A stretch of 64,000 nucleotides of DNA, from positions 15,166,127-15,230,126 of the forward strand of contig OX463852.1 in the NCBI GenBank assembly GCA_949825065.1, in the 5' to 3' direction. Every line of letters starts with the position of its first letter. Positions within the stretch are counted from its first letter, which is position 1. The translations under genes were made by a program, and so were the position numbers. Below are positions 9,981 through 19,990 of the stretch, in pieces. Below the pieces are notes generated by a model. That model worked only from the letters and a program-made list of their open reading frames with translations, did no database searches and was not told the DNA's origin. This stretch comes from Odontocerum albicorne (Eukaryota > Arthropoda > Insecta > Trichoptera > Odontoceridae).

Positions 9981-10203
9981 ATGAAATAAATAAACATTTA
10001 TTTTTTCTTTCGTATTCACCACTGTTTTATTTATGTGAGTTCACAACTATGTTAGTTTCGAAGACTTTAGTCTTCCTCGTCAGGTGATTATCTTCACCTG
10101 GCGAGGAGGATTGAAGTCTTTAAAATTGATCGTGAACTCATAAAAGTTAAACAGTAGGGAATACAAAAGAAAAAAAAGTGTTTAATTTATTTTATCAAAA
10201 TTA
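9981..10203. mobile_element. palindromic foldback element, second PLE-like family
   Basis: Two arms of about 105 bases face each other around an 8-base centre. The left arm has CACCACTGTTTTATTTATG, GTGAGTTCAC, GAAGACTTTAGTC and TTCCTCGTCAGGTGA. The right arm has TTCACCTGGCGAGGAGG, GAAGTCTTTAAAA, GTGAACTCAT and AAACAGTAGGGAATAC. The layout parallels the Penelope-like palindromes elsewhere in the window but the sequence is different. A single-arm relative lies at 5281. No coding sequence remains. Confidence 0.7.
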
Positions 10204-10499
10204 CTAAATTTGACACCACAAAGTGTAACAAGCACTTTTTAATACGTTGTAAATAAATTGATAAATAATAATGAGTGAAATTATTACGTGAATGCTTATT
10301 TTTTTAAATATATTAATGTATGTTATGGAATAAGTATAATAATTAAAGTAAAATAACCAAATTTAAAAAAAAATATTTTTAAACTAAATAAATAAATATT
10401 TAAAACATTTAACCAAAATATCTTTGATTAATTATAAAAAAAAATAATGTACGCTTCAAATCTTTGTATTAAGGATAATGTCAATATAATGATTTTGAT
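10204..10499. other. AT-rich DNA, nothing recognised
   Basis: A- and T-rich with no repeat or frame of note. Confidence 0.5.
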
Positions 10500-10675
10500 A
10501 AACCATATACTCGTATTTTTAACCAGACGTTACGGATTCGATTCCCATATTCAATTTTATTTAAAAAGGGGTTTGATTTGGTTTCACCTAGAGCCGCTTA
10601 AAATATTTTTAAAAGGCCTGGGGTAAACTCTAGTTGTATTGTTTTCAACAAAGGCGTATTACAATATAAAACAAT
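10500..10675 (+). repeat. SINE-A, diverged copy
   Basis: The box B-like GGATTCGATTCCC at about 10532, then AAAAAGGGGTTTGATTTGG, GAGCCGCTTAAAA and AAGGCGTATTACAATA follow SINE-A order. A TACTCGTA octamer sits at 10508 within its head. Confidence 0.65.
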
Positions 10676-12040
10676 AAAAATAATTATTTATACCTAGACA
10701 TTAATGACTTGGCATTTATAATAAAATATATTCCACTTTATTTAGCTTTTCGCTAAAATATATTTGACATATGTCATATTGAAACAGTCATGCGGTTGAA
10801 ATATATTTTATGGACATTGAAAAATGTTTTTAGTTTTCCCGAAGAAGGGGAAAGCTTCCAACCCTGACGCCCAAAATTTAATTTAAAATACCGTAGAAAA
10901 AGAACTTATGCTCGTGTCAGGCGTAGCGGTCAAGGCTACACATAAGCTCGCAGTATATCACAAATATCTAAGCCAGCCGCCTTGATAAATATTCCACGCT
11001 TCCCCGGTTCTGCCTCGTTGTACACCCTGTACAGAATACAGCGGGGTATATTTAAAATAGCTAAACATATGTCCATAACTCATTCGGATAGCCAGTTTTA
11101 AAATTTTAAATATAAGGCATCTGACAATGTCAGAGATAAAGTAAAAGCCACAAAATCTATAAACATATTGACTCTCCTAATTCCAGAAGAGGAATTAGGA
11201 GAGTCAAAGATAACATACCAAAATATAACATTTTGGCCTGATTTCTTTTATTCTCCCATTACGTGATGGATCAACTATGTGGAGTAGTTTTATTTATTAG
11301 AATGGTACCCTTCAATACACCCGAATAAGTGATTCGTACGTATTGAATTGCGTAACCGGGGACAAAATCGTCTTCAGTCACATTTATCAGGCCTTCGGGC
11401 TTAGGATCACTTGATAAGGCACGTAACTTGCGATTTGTTATCGCACGTAAATTTGCATCAATGTTAGTAAACGTGTTTTGCTTATGATAATTGGTTACCT
11501 GGCGATCTATTTAACCAGGCGATCTATTTTACCAGGCTGGGACGCTTTTATTAATTTTTATTGATACCATCGTGAATTGGGAATTCGAAGCCATCAATTG
11601 GAAATCAAACATCTTATCAAAAAGGTCACCAAACAGTCAACGCTTGGTACATTTGCCGAGGAAGACTTGATTTGTGGAACGCCCAATGTTGTTCAGGTGA
11701 CAGAATTCTGGGCGGAAACAATAGTGCCTTTGGCACGATATGAACAAGAAGAAAGTAAAAACTAAAGGTTTAACCCCCTGGAGGAGGAAGAAGACTAGTC
11801 TGTCCAACAAATAAATAATCGCGAATTTGTTATATTGTTTGCTTACCTTTTCTTTGATCTCCATTCATTTCTTACGACTACTTTAGTTTCGTAAATCTTT
11901 TGCAAGTAATTTTCTGAAGTAGCGAAATCATCGCAGGGCTACTTTTCTTGTTGAAACATTGATGTCTTATTAACAATTATCCTTTATCCGACTATTCCTC
12001 ACTCAATCAAATATTGTAATACCAAATATTCTCCATAAAG
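10676..12040. other. mostly unassigned DNA with a perfect hairpin
   Basis: The inverted repeat TTGACTCTCCTAATTCC / GGAATTAGGAGAGTCAA lies at 11168-11184 and 11191-11207, a perfect 17-base stem with a 6-base loop. A GC-richer segment at 10850-11050 (GCTCGTGTCAGGCGTAGCGG) loosely resembles 15690-15780 (GCTCGTGCCAGG). The 62-codon frame at 11577 has no recognisable domain. Confidence 0.45.
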
Positions 12041-12190
12041 TATTGTTTGTGCTCCCCTGAAGACGAGGTGAAAGCCTTGAAACCGGTAGGGTTATACCGT
12101 CACAAAAAAGTAGAATAAACAGTGTTTGATAAAAATAAATTACAATGTATTTACCTCCACAACGTTAATGCCTTAACTATAAACAACATA
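12041..12190 (+). mobile_element. Penelope-like element, solo 3'-end arm
   Basis: GTTTGTGCTCCCCTGAAGACG, GTGAAAGCCTTGAAACCGG, TAGGGTTATACCG, AGAATAAACAGTGTTTGAT, then CTCCACAACGTTAATGCC and TTAACTATAAACAA. This is a full-length plus-strand arm without an inverted partner. Confidence 0.85.
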
Positions 12191-12204
12191 TTTATATGCA
12201 TTAT

Positions 12205-12290
12205 TCACTTCTTATCACTCCCTTTCCATATACCAACATTAGCAGTAACACACCACTGTACTCGATCTTTTTAAATATTTTGCGAATGAT
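12205..12290 (-). repeat. RTE-like LINE fragment shared with 14270-14390
   Basis: CTTATCACTCCCTTTCCATAT and CACACCACTGTACTCGATC match the left edge of the minus-strand element at 13915-14400. Confidence 0.45.
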
Positions 12291-12434
12291 TTATTGGCGA
12301 AAACAGTATTAGTTGAGTCATGGATCTAGTTTCATGAAGCAACATGCCTTTCCCTACCTCTTTCTGTCTTACACCTCTTGAAATTATGCTCCTTATATAA
12401 AAAAAGTCCAAATTGTTCCAATATTTTATCACGA

Positions 12435-12625
12435 CTTCCGTGGTCTGGTTGGCAAATACATTATCTTCCAGCCGGGGATTGTACACCAATTTAAAAAAAA
12501 AATTCTAGTCAAGTTTTCACTTTACGCCCCTTGTAACATATTTCTGGTTAGTAAGAAAATGTTGCTACATTGCAATTAACCCACCACCCGGTCGTACTGT
12601 TTACAGTGAAAATGTAATACCATAA
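12435..12625 (+). repeat. SINE-A copy
   Basis: The box A-like GTGGTCTGGTTGGC, a weak box B (GGGGATTGTACACC), TTTCACTTTACGCC, ATATTTCTGGTTAGTAAG and the end GAAAATGTAATACCATAAT. Confidence 0.75.
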
Positions 12626-12659
12626 TATAACTTTTACCCATACGAAAGCAACATAAAAT

Positions 12660-13225
12660 CCCATAAACCGAAAACATAACGTACATTTTTCATATGACAA
12701 CGCTTACTGTTAATTTCAAGGAAATTTAAGGTTACGCGTATATTCCACAGTTATGCACAACTATATATAGTATGTACCTATATAACGGTTGAAAATAATA
12801 GAGTTCATTGTTGTAAAGCGAAATTATAATTTGATTGTAAACCCATATAAAAAATATGAATTCTTATAAAGTCGTTAAACATGGTAAAATAATTTTTCGC
12901 ATGACATCCCTTACTGTTAATTTCAAGACAGTTCCAGGTTACGATTACATTTTAGAATTATATACAAATATACTTATAAAACGGTTTCAAAAATATGGAA
13001 ATATATTTTAAAAAGTAAAAAGCATAACATTATTAATTGTTCACACATACATAAAAAATATAAAATTGTAAAACATAAAAAATATTTTTTATATGACAAC
13101 CCTTTCTGTTAATTTCAAGGCAGTTTAAGGTTACGCGTAAATTCCACATTTATGTACAAATATGTACTTACATAATGTTTGAAAATAATATAAATTCATT
13201 GTTGTAAAGCGAAATGTATAATACA
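12660..13225. repeat. about 200-bp tandem satellite, 3 copies
   Basis: The landmark ATGACAACGCTTACTGTTAA (with variants) occurs near 12693, 12901 and 13093. Each is followed by an AAGGTTACG-type block; copies 1 and 3 also share TTCATTGTTGTAAAGCGAAA. Units are about 190-210 bases long and moderately diverged. No coding potential. Confidence 0.8.
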
Positions 13226-13914
13226 GTTGGCACTTGTGATTTCAGAGTGAGTTGGCGTCGTAAATAACGATATGGCGCAATAAAACGACGGTTTATATTA
13301 GCGTAATAACCCTATAACATTAACGTAATAATATTAAATAGGCCGGACTGTTTTTTTAGTATCGCCCTGTTATTTTGTAACGTGGGACTGGTGGTATTTC
13401 GACAGCTTAGTCAAAGAGCCTAGCCATGAAATGGAATAAGAGTCATGAACTATGTAAAATCGACGTAATTATACAAAAAGGATCCAATACGATTTTTCGC
13501 TTTGTATGAAATATCGAAAATGCATAGATCAATCTTTTATGCGTAAAATAACAAACTCGTTAAATGGATATTTAACTGTTAAAATACAATTTTAAAGTTT
13601 TTAGTTTGTGTCATACAACCTTATAAAAAGTGTGGGTTGGGCTCTTTTTGCATAATTACGTCCGAATGTAAGGGATTGCTGTGTATTTTATGGTTGTAAT
13701 AAAAGTTATGTAGTCATGCATTTCGTTTTGGTCCCTTGTGATGGTATGACTGTTCAAGGTTGTAGTTTTTCATTGTTTATTTTAAGTGGATGATTTATAA
13801 GTTTATACTTTATAAAGTATTGTATAAAAAATCATAGTTCAATGTCTCGATTTCTAATAATGATTGAAATGTCTTTGATTCTGCGAATCGAATCTTAACA
13901 TACAATATATAAAT
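13226..13914. other. AT-rich DNA, nothing recognised
   Basis: No frame, repeat or promoter-like structure identified. Confidence 0.5.
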
Positions 13915-14400
13915 GCAATCACGCCATGCCCCTTTCGGGGTAGGCAGAGTTAAAATTGCTCAGGACTTCATACACAGTATTTTTTTGTCCTCGTCATACA
14001 TTATTAAGGTTTATTTGTTTTCAACTATTTCCTTCTGTTCTTTCCTCGGTATAACATATATGTTTATCCCTTTTTATTAAATTAAGCTCTATTTATATTT
14101 TGAGATAGGGCTTATTTTCAATGTGACTCAATAATTTCAGGATTCCTTTCTTAACGCTTCTTATTACATCCCTTTCTTAGAAACAGCTATTTCATATGTG
14201 ATCATAATTTATCATTCTATTATACACGTAATATCATATTCTATACAAGACACGTAATTGTACTTTATTGAGTTTCCTCTTATCACTCTTTCAATGTCTA
14301 GGTTTCGTTTCCATATAATAAGGTTGGCAATAGCATACCACTGTGCATATGTTTTTAAATATTTTTATTTCTTACCATGTCTTAAAAATATACTTTTCAG
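13915..14400 (-). mobile_element. RTE-like LINE 3' region, minus strand
   Basis: The tail on the plus strand reads AATCACGCCATGCCCC...GGGGTAGGCAGAG, the reverse complement of the CTCTGCCTACCC...GTGAT tail. Upstream on the minus strand come stopped coding remains, ending near the segment shared with 12205-12290. Confidence 0.6.
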
Positions 14401-14759
14401 ATAAAAACAGTTAAATTCGAAGATTAATTAAAAACAAATAAAACATTTCTTTATTGAGTTAAACAACTTGTTTTCCTTTTTTAATTATTTTCTTAGATAT
14501 TGTCAACTTAACAAGATTTAAGAGTTAACAATCTAGGTCCCGTTTAATTCTGTTTGTTATGAATTTTAGTGTGTGACTTAGATTGAGTTTATGACTAAGT
14601 AAAATTGAAAACTTTTATCAGTTTTGAAAGAAAATAATGCACGACTTTTAAAACATAATATTTAAAGAAAAAAATAAAGATATTTCTGTCATTAAGCCGT
14701 TAGAAAATAATTCCAACTGATATTTGCTTTCATATCTAGGTTTTAATACTTTTTTTAAA
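14401..14759. other. AT-rich DNA, nothing recognised
   Basis: No recognisable feature. Confidence 0.5.
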
Positions 14760-15060
14760 TGTCCTTAACTGCTCTGCCGTATTTTTATATCTCGTCGAAA
14801 ATGTTCAGGGTATCTTCGATTACAGTCTCGCGCTTCACTCAGGCCCAGAAAGCATTTTAGCTTTTGTAGTTAACCGATCTTAATTGTTCACATAATCTGT
14901 TCATGCTGTTAGATTCTGAAACTAGCTATCAACTAATAAAAGCAACATCGTCGATTTGTTTCAAATAGCAAATTATAATAACATTACGTCTCTCTTCAGT
15001 GACATATTGCGTTTATCCTGGTATAACATAACTTTAATTTTCTTCTTCTGGCAATTGAAA
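14760..15060 (-). pseudogene. possible LINE reverse transcriptase palm remnant
   Basis: On the minus strand, scattered over all three frames, there are blocks resembling IDDVALLL...S..., LCEQL, and TTKAKML. They fall in the order of the region around the catalytic A/YxDD motif of RTE-like LINEs ('ADDiaL..... L......GL.i...KTK.M'). Many stops and shifts; tentative. Confidence 0.35.
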
Positions 15061-15094
15061 ACCTTGTTAATTTTGTATTTTTTTAGTTTATTGT

Positions 15095-15265
15095 ACTGTA
15101 TTTTACTTTTGTTGTATATATGGTAGTACAATCTGACGGGTTTATTGCTACATTAAAATCTCTTCCAGCCAACAAGAGCTTGTTAAAGGTGCCTTAAATG
15201 AATACCAGACTAGACTAATTTTCTTAATATTCCAACGGGAAACAAAATCACAGCCCTCGGGATCG
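15095..15265 (-). repeat. SINE-A, minus strand
   Basis: TTTTGTTGTATATATGGTAG, TGACGGGTTTATTGC, AAATCTCTTCCAGCC, ATACCAGACTAGAC, ATTCCAACGGGAA and the box B complement GGGATCGAAGAC. Confidence 0.75.
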
Positions 15266-15374
15266 AAGACAGGCCTTTTATCAACTGGATCATTGATGTC
15301 TCCTTTTTTTGTTATCATTTTGATATTACATGTTTTTTTCTATTCATTAAATATTAAAGTTTCTCCCTTGGCAA

Positions 15375-15472
15375 TAAACTGGTTTTCTCTTGAAGCCACC
15401 TTTAATTCTTTCTGGTTAGTTGTAATAGATGGTCACAATACCATAAGTCCGCCAGATTGTAATGAATTGTTA
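15375..15472 (+). repeat. SINE-A fragment
   Basis: TGGTTTTCTCTTGAAGCC, TTCTTTCTGGTTAGTTG and CATAAGTCCGCCAGATTGTA. The tRNA-like head is missing. Confidence 0.6.
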
Positions 15473-16359
15473 TGAAAATATTAAAATTAACATGTGAAAA
15501 TCACTTACGTTACCAAAAACAACGACAAAGGTTTGCTAAAACTTCTTAACATGTTAATCAAAAACCATTACTTTTTATGCGTACGGTAAACCACGGAGCT
15601 TCGTATAATAATATAATCAGTTACGTCTGATGATGACAACGTCGACTTAAACTTAAGTCGTAACCTTTCATTAAAGATTAAGAGTGTGTGCTCGTGCCAG
15701 GTTTAATTAATCCTTCGGTCACACCTGCTTCGTCCCTCTCCTCCTGATAGCTTTGCAAGGCAGCAATAAATATTTTACCCACTAATTAACTTGATATATC
15801 TTCCCTTAACGCAATTTCTTAGCAAAGAAAAAAGGGAAAATGAGGAAAATCAATACCCACTCACCCTTTGTTCTGGAGGGTCGAAGAATTATAAGTGTTA
15901 TTTATGTTCTATGAAAAAAAAATCCATTTCGTTTCTTAATGTGGAAATGGAGTCGGTATTTATAGTTGTGGAAATTTTTTACGAAAAATATGTATATTAT
16001 ATTTTCCAAAGTACCATCTTAATTGATGTTAATAACCAATCGAGTTTTTCATCATCAGGGACACTGATACTGAGAACGAACCGAGTGACCGTCCAGTGTG
16101 ATCTACTATCGAATATGTATTTTAACCATATCGTTTTTACGACACAATAAATGCTATGCTAACACCACACTGAAAATTAACACGACGGAGACAGATTATC
16201 TTTTGTATAAACAAAAAGCATTTTGTTAATTGATGTCCTTTTCATTATGATCTTCAGATCATTATAAAAATTAATTTATTTGATGTATTTTTTAAGTTAT
16301 TAACTTACTATTTGGTTGTTAAGTTTTTTGTGAGCGTCAGTGCATCTGAACCGTTTACA
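15473..16359. other. unassigned DNA with one uncharacterised open frame
   Basis: A 119-codon frame at 15791-16150 (plus) starts MIYLPLTQFLSKEKRENEEN and has no signal peptide, domain or relative that I recognise. It could be chance or TE debris. The segment 15690-15780 loosely resembles 10900-11000. Confidence 0.3.
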
Positions 16360-16620
16360 AAAATAGAAAGACAGAGAATATATAACATATTAGTATCTGC
16401 AAATACAGATAATTTGTAACGTTTGACCATCTGTACAAAGAGATAATATAAAACACTTAACTATCCGTAAAGGCATAGAAAATGAAACACCTTTTCATCC
16501 ACTTAGATAACAAATAACATTTTACCATCCACAAAGATGGAGAATATGTAACATCTTACCATCCGTAAAGACAGAAAATATGTAACACCTTACCATCTGC
16601 AAAAATAAAGAATATTTTAC
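16360..16620 (+). repeat. 34-bp minisatellite
   Basis: Units such as AATATGTAACATCTTACC then ATCCGTAAAGACAG recur with landmark ATC at 16395, 16429, 16463, 16497, 16527, 16561 and 16595. All steps are 34 bases except one of 30. The same units continue on the far side of the inserted palindrome (16900-16970 and 17160-17230). Confidence 0.85.
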
Positions 16621-16828
16621 ACAGTAATTTGTTTTTATCAAACACTGTTTATTCCACTTAATGTAACGGTATAACCCTACCGGTTTCAAGGTTTTCACCG
16701 TGAAAACCTTGAAATCGGTAGGGTTATACCGTAACGTAAAGTGGAATAAACAGTGTTTGATAACATAAATTACATTGACTTTAAATCTCCACAATATTAA
16801 TGCTTTAACTATAAATACTCGTAACATA
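16621..16828. mobile_element. Penelope-like palindrome inserted in the minisatellite
   Basis: The left, minus-oriented arm begins truncated at AATTTGTTTTTATCAAAC. The right, plus-oriented arm runs complete to TTAATGCTTTAACTATAAAT. The arms meet at TTTCACCGTGAAA, so the central part including the CTGATGATGAGG block is lost. A candidate 9-base duplication AATATTTTA lies at 16611-16619 and 16830-16838. Confidence 0.8.
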
Positions 16829-17235
16829 CAATATTTTATATCTAACTGTCTACATTGATAAAGAATGTGTGAGTTCTTGCCATCCTCAGGGACATGCAAT
16901 AACTAACATCTTATCATCTGCAAAGATTGAGCATATGTAACATCTTACTATCCACAAAGGGTATTAATTTCAATGAAAACCTTGAAACCGGTAGGGTTAT
17001 ACCGTTACATAAAGTGGAATAAACAGTGTTTGATAACACAAATTACAATGTCTTCACAATGTTAATGCTTTAACTATAAATAACATACAATATTTTATAT
17101 CAAACTGTCTTGATTGATAGATAATGTGTGAGTTCTTACCATCCTCAGCGACATACAATAAATAACATCTTATCATCTGCAAAGATTGAGTATATGTAAC
17201 ATCTTACTTTCCATAAAGGGTATTAATTTCAATTT
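16698..17235. repeat. tandem segmental duplication carrying half a PLE and minisatellite units
   Basis: 16698-16973 and about 16974-17235 are direct copies. Each starts GAAAACCTTGAAA...GGTAGGGTTATACC, ends the PLE arm at AACTATAAATA, and continues AATGTGTGAGTTCTT, CATCTTATCATCTGCAAAG and AGGGTATTAATTTCAAT. The first copy carries an extra CTCGTA at 16816 relative to the second. Confidence 0.85.
16816..16823. repeat. TACTCGTA site absent from the duplicated sister copy
   Basis: The sister at about 17078 reads CTATAAATAACATAC; here CTATAAATACTCGTAACATAC. Confidence 0.8.
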
Positions 17236-17431
17236 AAAATAACTGAGTATCATTTGTTTTCTTCTCATATTTTAAAATAACTGAGTATCATTTGTTTTCT
17301 TCTCATATTTTAAAATAACTGAGTATCATTCGTTTTCTTCTCATATTTTAAAATAACTGAGTATCATTCGTTTTCTTCTCATATTTTAAAATAACTGAGT
17401 ATAATTTGTTTTCTTCTCATATTTTAAACCT
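17236..17431. repeat. 38-bp minisatellite, 5 copies
   Basis: AACTGAGTATCATTTGTTTTC units begin at 17241, 17279, 17317, 17355 and 17393, exactly 38 bases apart and nearly identical, which suggests recent expansion. Confidence 0.9.
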
Positions 17432-17837
17432 CGCTAAGAAATCTAAATTTCAATTTCAATTAGTCGCAAATGAAAACGAGCCGAAAGGTATATTAGTTAT
17501 TTTCTTGTCTCGGACAGAGTCACCTATCATTTGCCTCTTGTTCATTCATTTTATTAAAATGAAATAAGTAGAAAAGTTCTTAACTTTTTCATTAACTTTC
17601 TTGCGACAATAATTAAAATTCCGAGAAAAGTAATATTTGTGATATTTTATTCTTTGAGTATTTTCTTATTTTCGCTACACCAATTCTTGTTGACATTATT
17701 TATTTCTCTTCTTATTAATAAAGTGTTCTGCAGTTTAATAAAAAAGTTAAATAGAAATTTTTCAAGTTTTGAAGATAGGACAAGAAAATTATTACATCAG
17801 TTTTTTGATAAATTATTAAATAATAATCACTGTAATT
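17432..17837. other. AT-rich DNA, nothing recognised
   Basis: The 80-codon frame at 17639-17881 is a low-complexity chance frame that runs into the PLE arm. Confidence 0.45.
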
Positions 17838-18237
17838 TGTTCTATCAAACACTGTTTATTCCACTTTCTATAACGGTATAATTCTACCGGTTTCAAGGCT
17901 TTCACCTCATCATGAGGGGAACACAAACAAGATTGAATTCTGTTCGAACTGGTACACGCTTCTAACGGTAAACATTCGGGTTGGGAACTGTGGGTGGAGG
18001 GAGGGAGGAGACAACCTCGGCGAGCAGTGGAGAGATTTTTGGAATATATGTGTTTGCCAGATGTTCACCGGATTCACTGACTTAGACATTTCTAGGGCCT
18101 CTAATCTGTCCAATTTATTTCCATTACTACTTCTGTTACTATCGTTACTAAAAAGTGGAATAAACAGTGTTTGATAAAACAAATTACAATGTCTTTAAAC
18201 CTCCACAGTGATAATGCCTTAACTATTAACATTATAA
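17838..18237. mobile_element. Penelope-like palindrome with coding core
   Basis: A minus-oriented 3' end (17838-17935: AATTTGTTCTATCAAACAC to GAGGGGAACACAAACAAG) is followed by minus-strand coding remains, then a plus-oriented 3' end (18150-18237: AAAAGTGGAATAAACAGTG to AATGCCTTAACTATTAAC). This copy links the non-coding palindromes in the window to a GIY-YIG-encoding PLE. Confidence 0.85.
17910..18130 (-). pseudogene. PLE endonuclease C-terminal region
   Basis: The minus-strand frame reads NGNKLDRLEALEMSKSVNPV and continues to a C-terminus FEQNSILFVFPS. It matches HGNKLNRQKALEKSKSVHWD at 63131 onward, the region just downstream of the GIY-YIG motif in the copy at 62900-63425. The GIY-YIG motif itself is absent here. 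In PLEs this domain nicks target DNA to prime reverse transcription. It stays open to its stop but lacks the catalytic part, so it is inactive. Confidence 0.75.
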
Positions 18238-18254
18238 TAATCATTGTTCGTAAC

Positions 18255-19015
18255 ATTGAGTAATCATCATCATCACTTCAACCAAGGATTGGTCATGGCT
18301 ACCTGTGGTATTACTTTCTATTCATTTCTCTCAATAACAAGCTTCCTCCAATTGGTTATACGAGTAACGAAAGTTCTCCGTTAATCCATCCAGCTGTCTT
18401 AGCTTTGGTATTTTCTTTCTTCTACTTCTACTCCCCATTGTATCGCTTAACAGAATCTACTTTGCAGGGTCAGTTAACCTCAGTCTATCCATTTAATAAC
18501 TTTTGCTTCACTATAAAGGATATAGATTTCTTAATTATACATTTATTTCCACACTCCAGTCACAATTTGGAACATACTATATATTCTGCTGAGATTTTTT
18601 TTCTAAGAGGTATCGAGAGATGTTTTGTTTCGCTTTGTAAATATCCACGACTCTTAGCAGTGTTTTATAGAGTTGGCTTTTTATGGTTCTGAAGAGTAGG
18701 CGTGACTAAAGTTATGCCAAAATAGCATATTTTACCTACAGTACTTATATACATAACATAAATATCATTTTGGGCTCATTCACTGCTCCAGATTTAGCAA
18801 TGATGTAGTTGTCATAAGTATGTCAAAAGTTGTACAAACTCATTATACGAGTACATAGTATTACTTATTATGAATCTGGTATTTCGTATAATATTTGATT
18901 GTGCTATATTAGTGTATCTCCCCGTCTTAGACCATTGTACGTCTTCAATGGGACGAATGCATCGGCTTGGATCTTCATTTCACTGATGACATTGCATATT
19001 CCACCACTTTCTTAA
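18255..19015 (-). mobile_element. RTE-like LINE, minus strand, with RT motif
   Basis: On the minus strand the order is: DAFVPLKTYNGLRRGDTL (about 18990-18930), the 'GLRQGDaL' RT block; a degraded middle; then RQLDGLTENFRYSYNQLEEA (about 18410-18340), the C-terminal 'R.LDG..ED......W..L..EA' block; then a 3' end in ATGATGATGATGATT (plus-strand CATCATCATCACTTCAACC at about 18258). The plus-strand 95-codon frame at 18405 is a shadow. The (ATG)n-type tail differs from the GTGATGATATG tail family. Confidence 0.6.
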
Positions 19016-19034
19016 GGATATTTAGTTTTTTATA

Positions 19035-19180
19035 ATACTTTCGTTGTTTATAGTACAACCTGTTGGACTTATTGCCATGTGGCAATCTCTTTCAACCATC
19101 TAGAAATATGTTAAAATGGCCTTAAGTGAAAACCAGACTGTATTTTTTAAATAATTAGAGATTCAACGGGAATCAAAAAC
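19035..19180 (-). repeat. SINE-A, minus strand
   Basis: ACTTTCGTTGTTTATAGTAC, TGTTGGACTTATTGCCATG, GGCCTTAAGTGAAAACCAGAC and ATTCAACGGGAATCAAA. Confidence 0.8.
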
Positions 19181-19284
19181 AATAAATATAGTACATAATA
19201 AAATAACAATTTGAATAGTCGTTTAAAAGAACACACTCGCCTCAAGGGCATTTTGGTTTGGGATTTGAACCCACTATAATAGAA

Positions 19285-19990
19285 AACATTAAAAAAAGTT
19301 GAGTATATGGATAAGAAGGTGGTGGCGATAAGGGATTTCCCTACATTTTCTTATGTTTAGAAAAACATATTTAGAAAAAACACCATACATAACTTATCAA
19401 GAGAAAACGAACTGCAAAAAAACCTTTGTAGATCTTCCGATATGTGATATTAACACATTCAGCTTAAGGTAGAATGTAGTGTATATGTTATGTGTAATTT
19501 TAATATATGATCATAAATTCAGACTTCCCAAAAAGGGTTGTTTTTAAGTGTTTCCTAAAGCTGTATACACCATCCATATATGTACAACATTGAGGTAAAC
19601 AAAATGTTAATTGAAATGACACAATGAATTCCAGTTTTTTGTGAACAATTAATTAAACCACCTGGTTTAACATTTATTCATTAAATATTACGCAAACCTA
19701 ATGTAACTGTTGCAATAACAAAATAAACACGTTATAATGACGAAAATAAATAACATATATTCATTAAATATTACGCAAACCTAATATAACTGTTGCAATA
19801 ACAAAATAAACACGTCATAATGACGAAAATAAAGAACATGTATTCATTAAATATTACGCAAACCTAATATAACTGTTGCAATAACAAAATAAACACGTCA
19901 TAATGACGAAAAATATACTATTATCGACTTGAACCAATCAAGAAATAACTATAAATATAATGGAACATTGTACACAGCTTCCAAAGTATC
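19285..19990 (+). repeat. repeat family X, copy 1
   Basis: Shares ordered blocks with 50375-50870 and 53095-53560: AAGTTGAGTATA, TATGTTTAGAAAAA, AACCTTTGTAGATC, CGATATGTGATA, CATTCAGCTT, GACTTCCCAAAAAGGGTTGT and ATTGTACACAGCTT. No coding region. It may be an LTR, a MITE or a non-autonomous element. Confidence 0.65.
19676..19919 (+). repeat. 83-bp tandem repeat, 3 copies, inside family X
   Basis: ATTCATTAAATATTACGCAA begins at 19676, 19759 and 19842, exactly 83 bases apart, with very few differences. The related copy at 50700 has one unit (ATTAAATATTACGAGATAA), so the expansion is specific to this copy. Confidence 0.9.

Noticed and set aside
16522..16899. 125-codon minus-strand frame.
   Set aside because: It spans the minisatellite and the PLE palindrome; a by-product of repeated DNA.
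18405..18692. 95-codon plus-strand frame with aromatic-rich sequence.
   Set aside because: Lies antisense to the RTE-like C-terminal region.
19676..19919. CRISPR-like array (regular 83-bp repeats).
   Set aside because: No repeat/spacer alternation. Whole units are identical, and the genome is eukaryotic.
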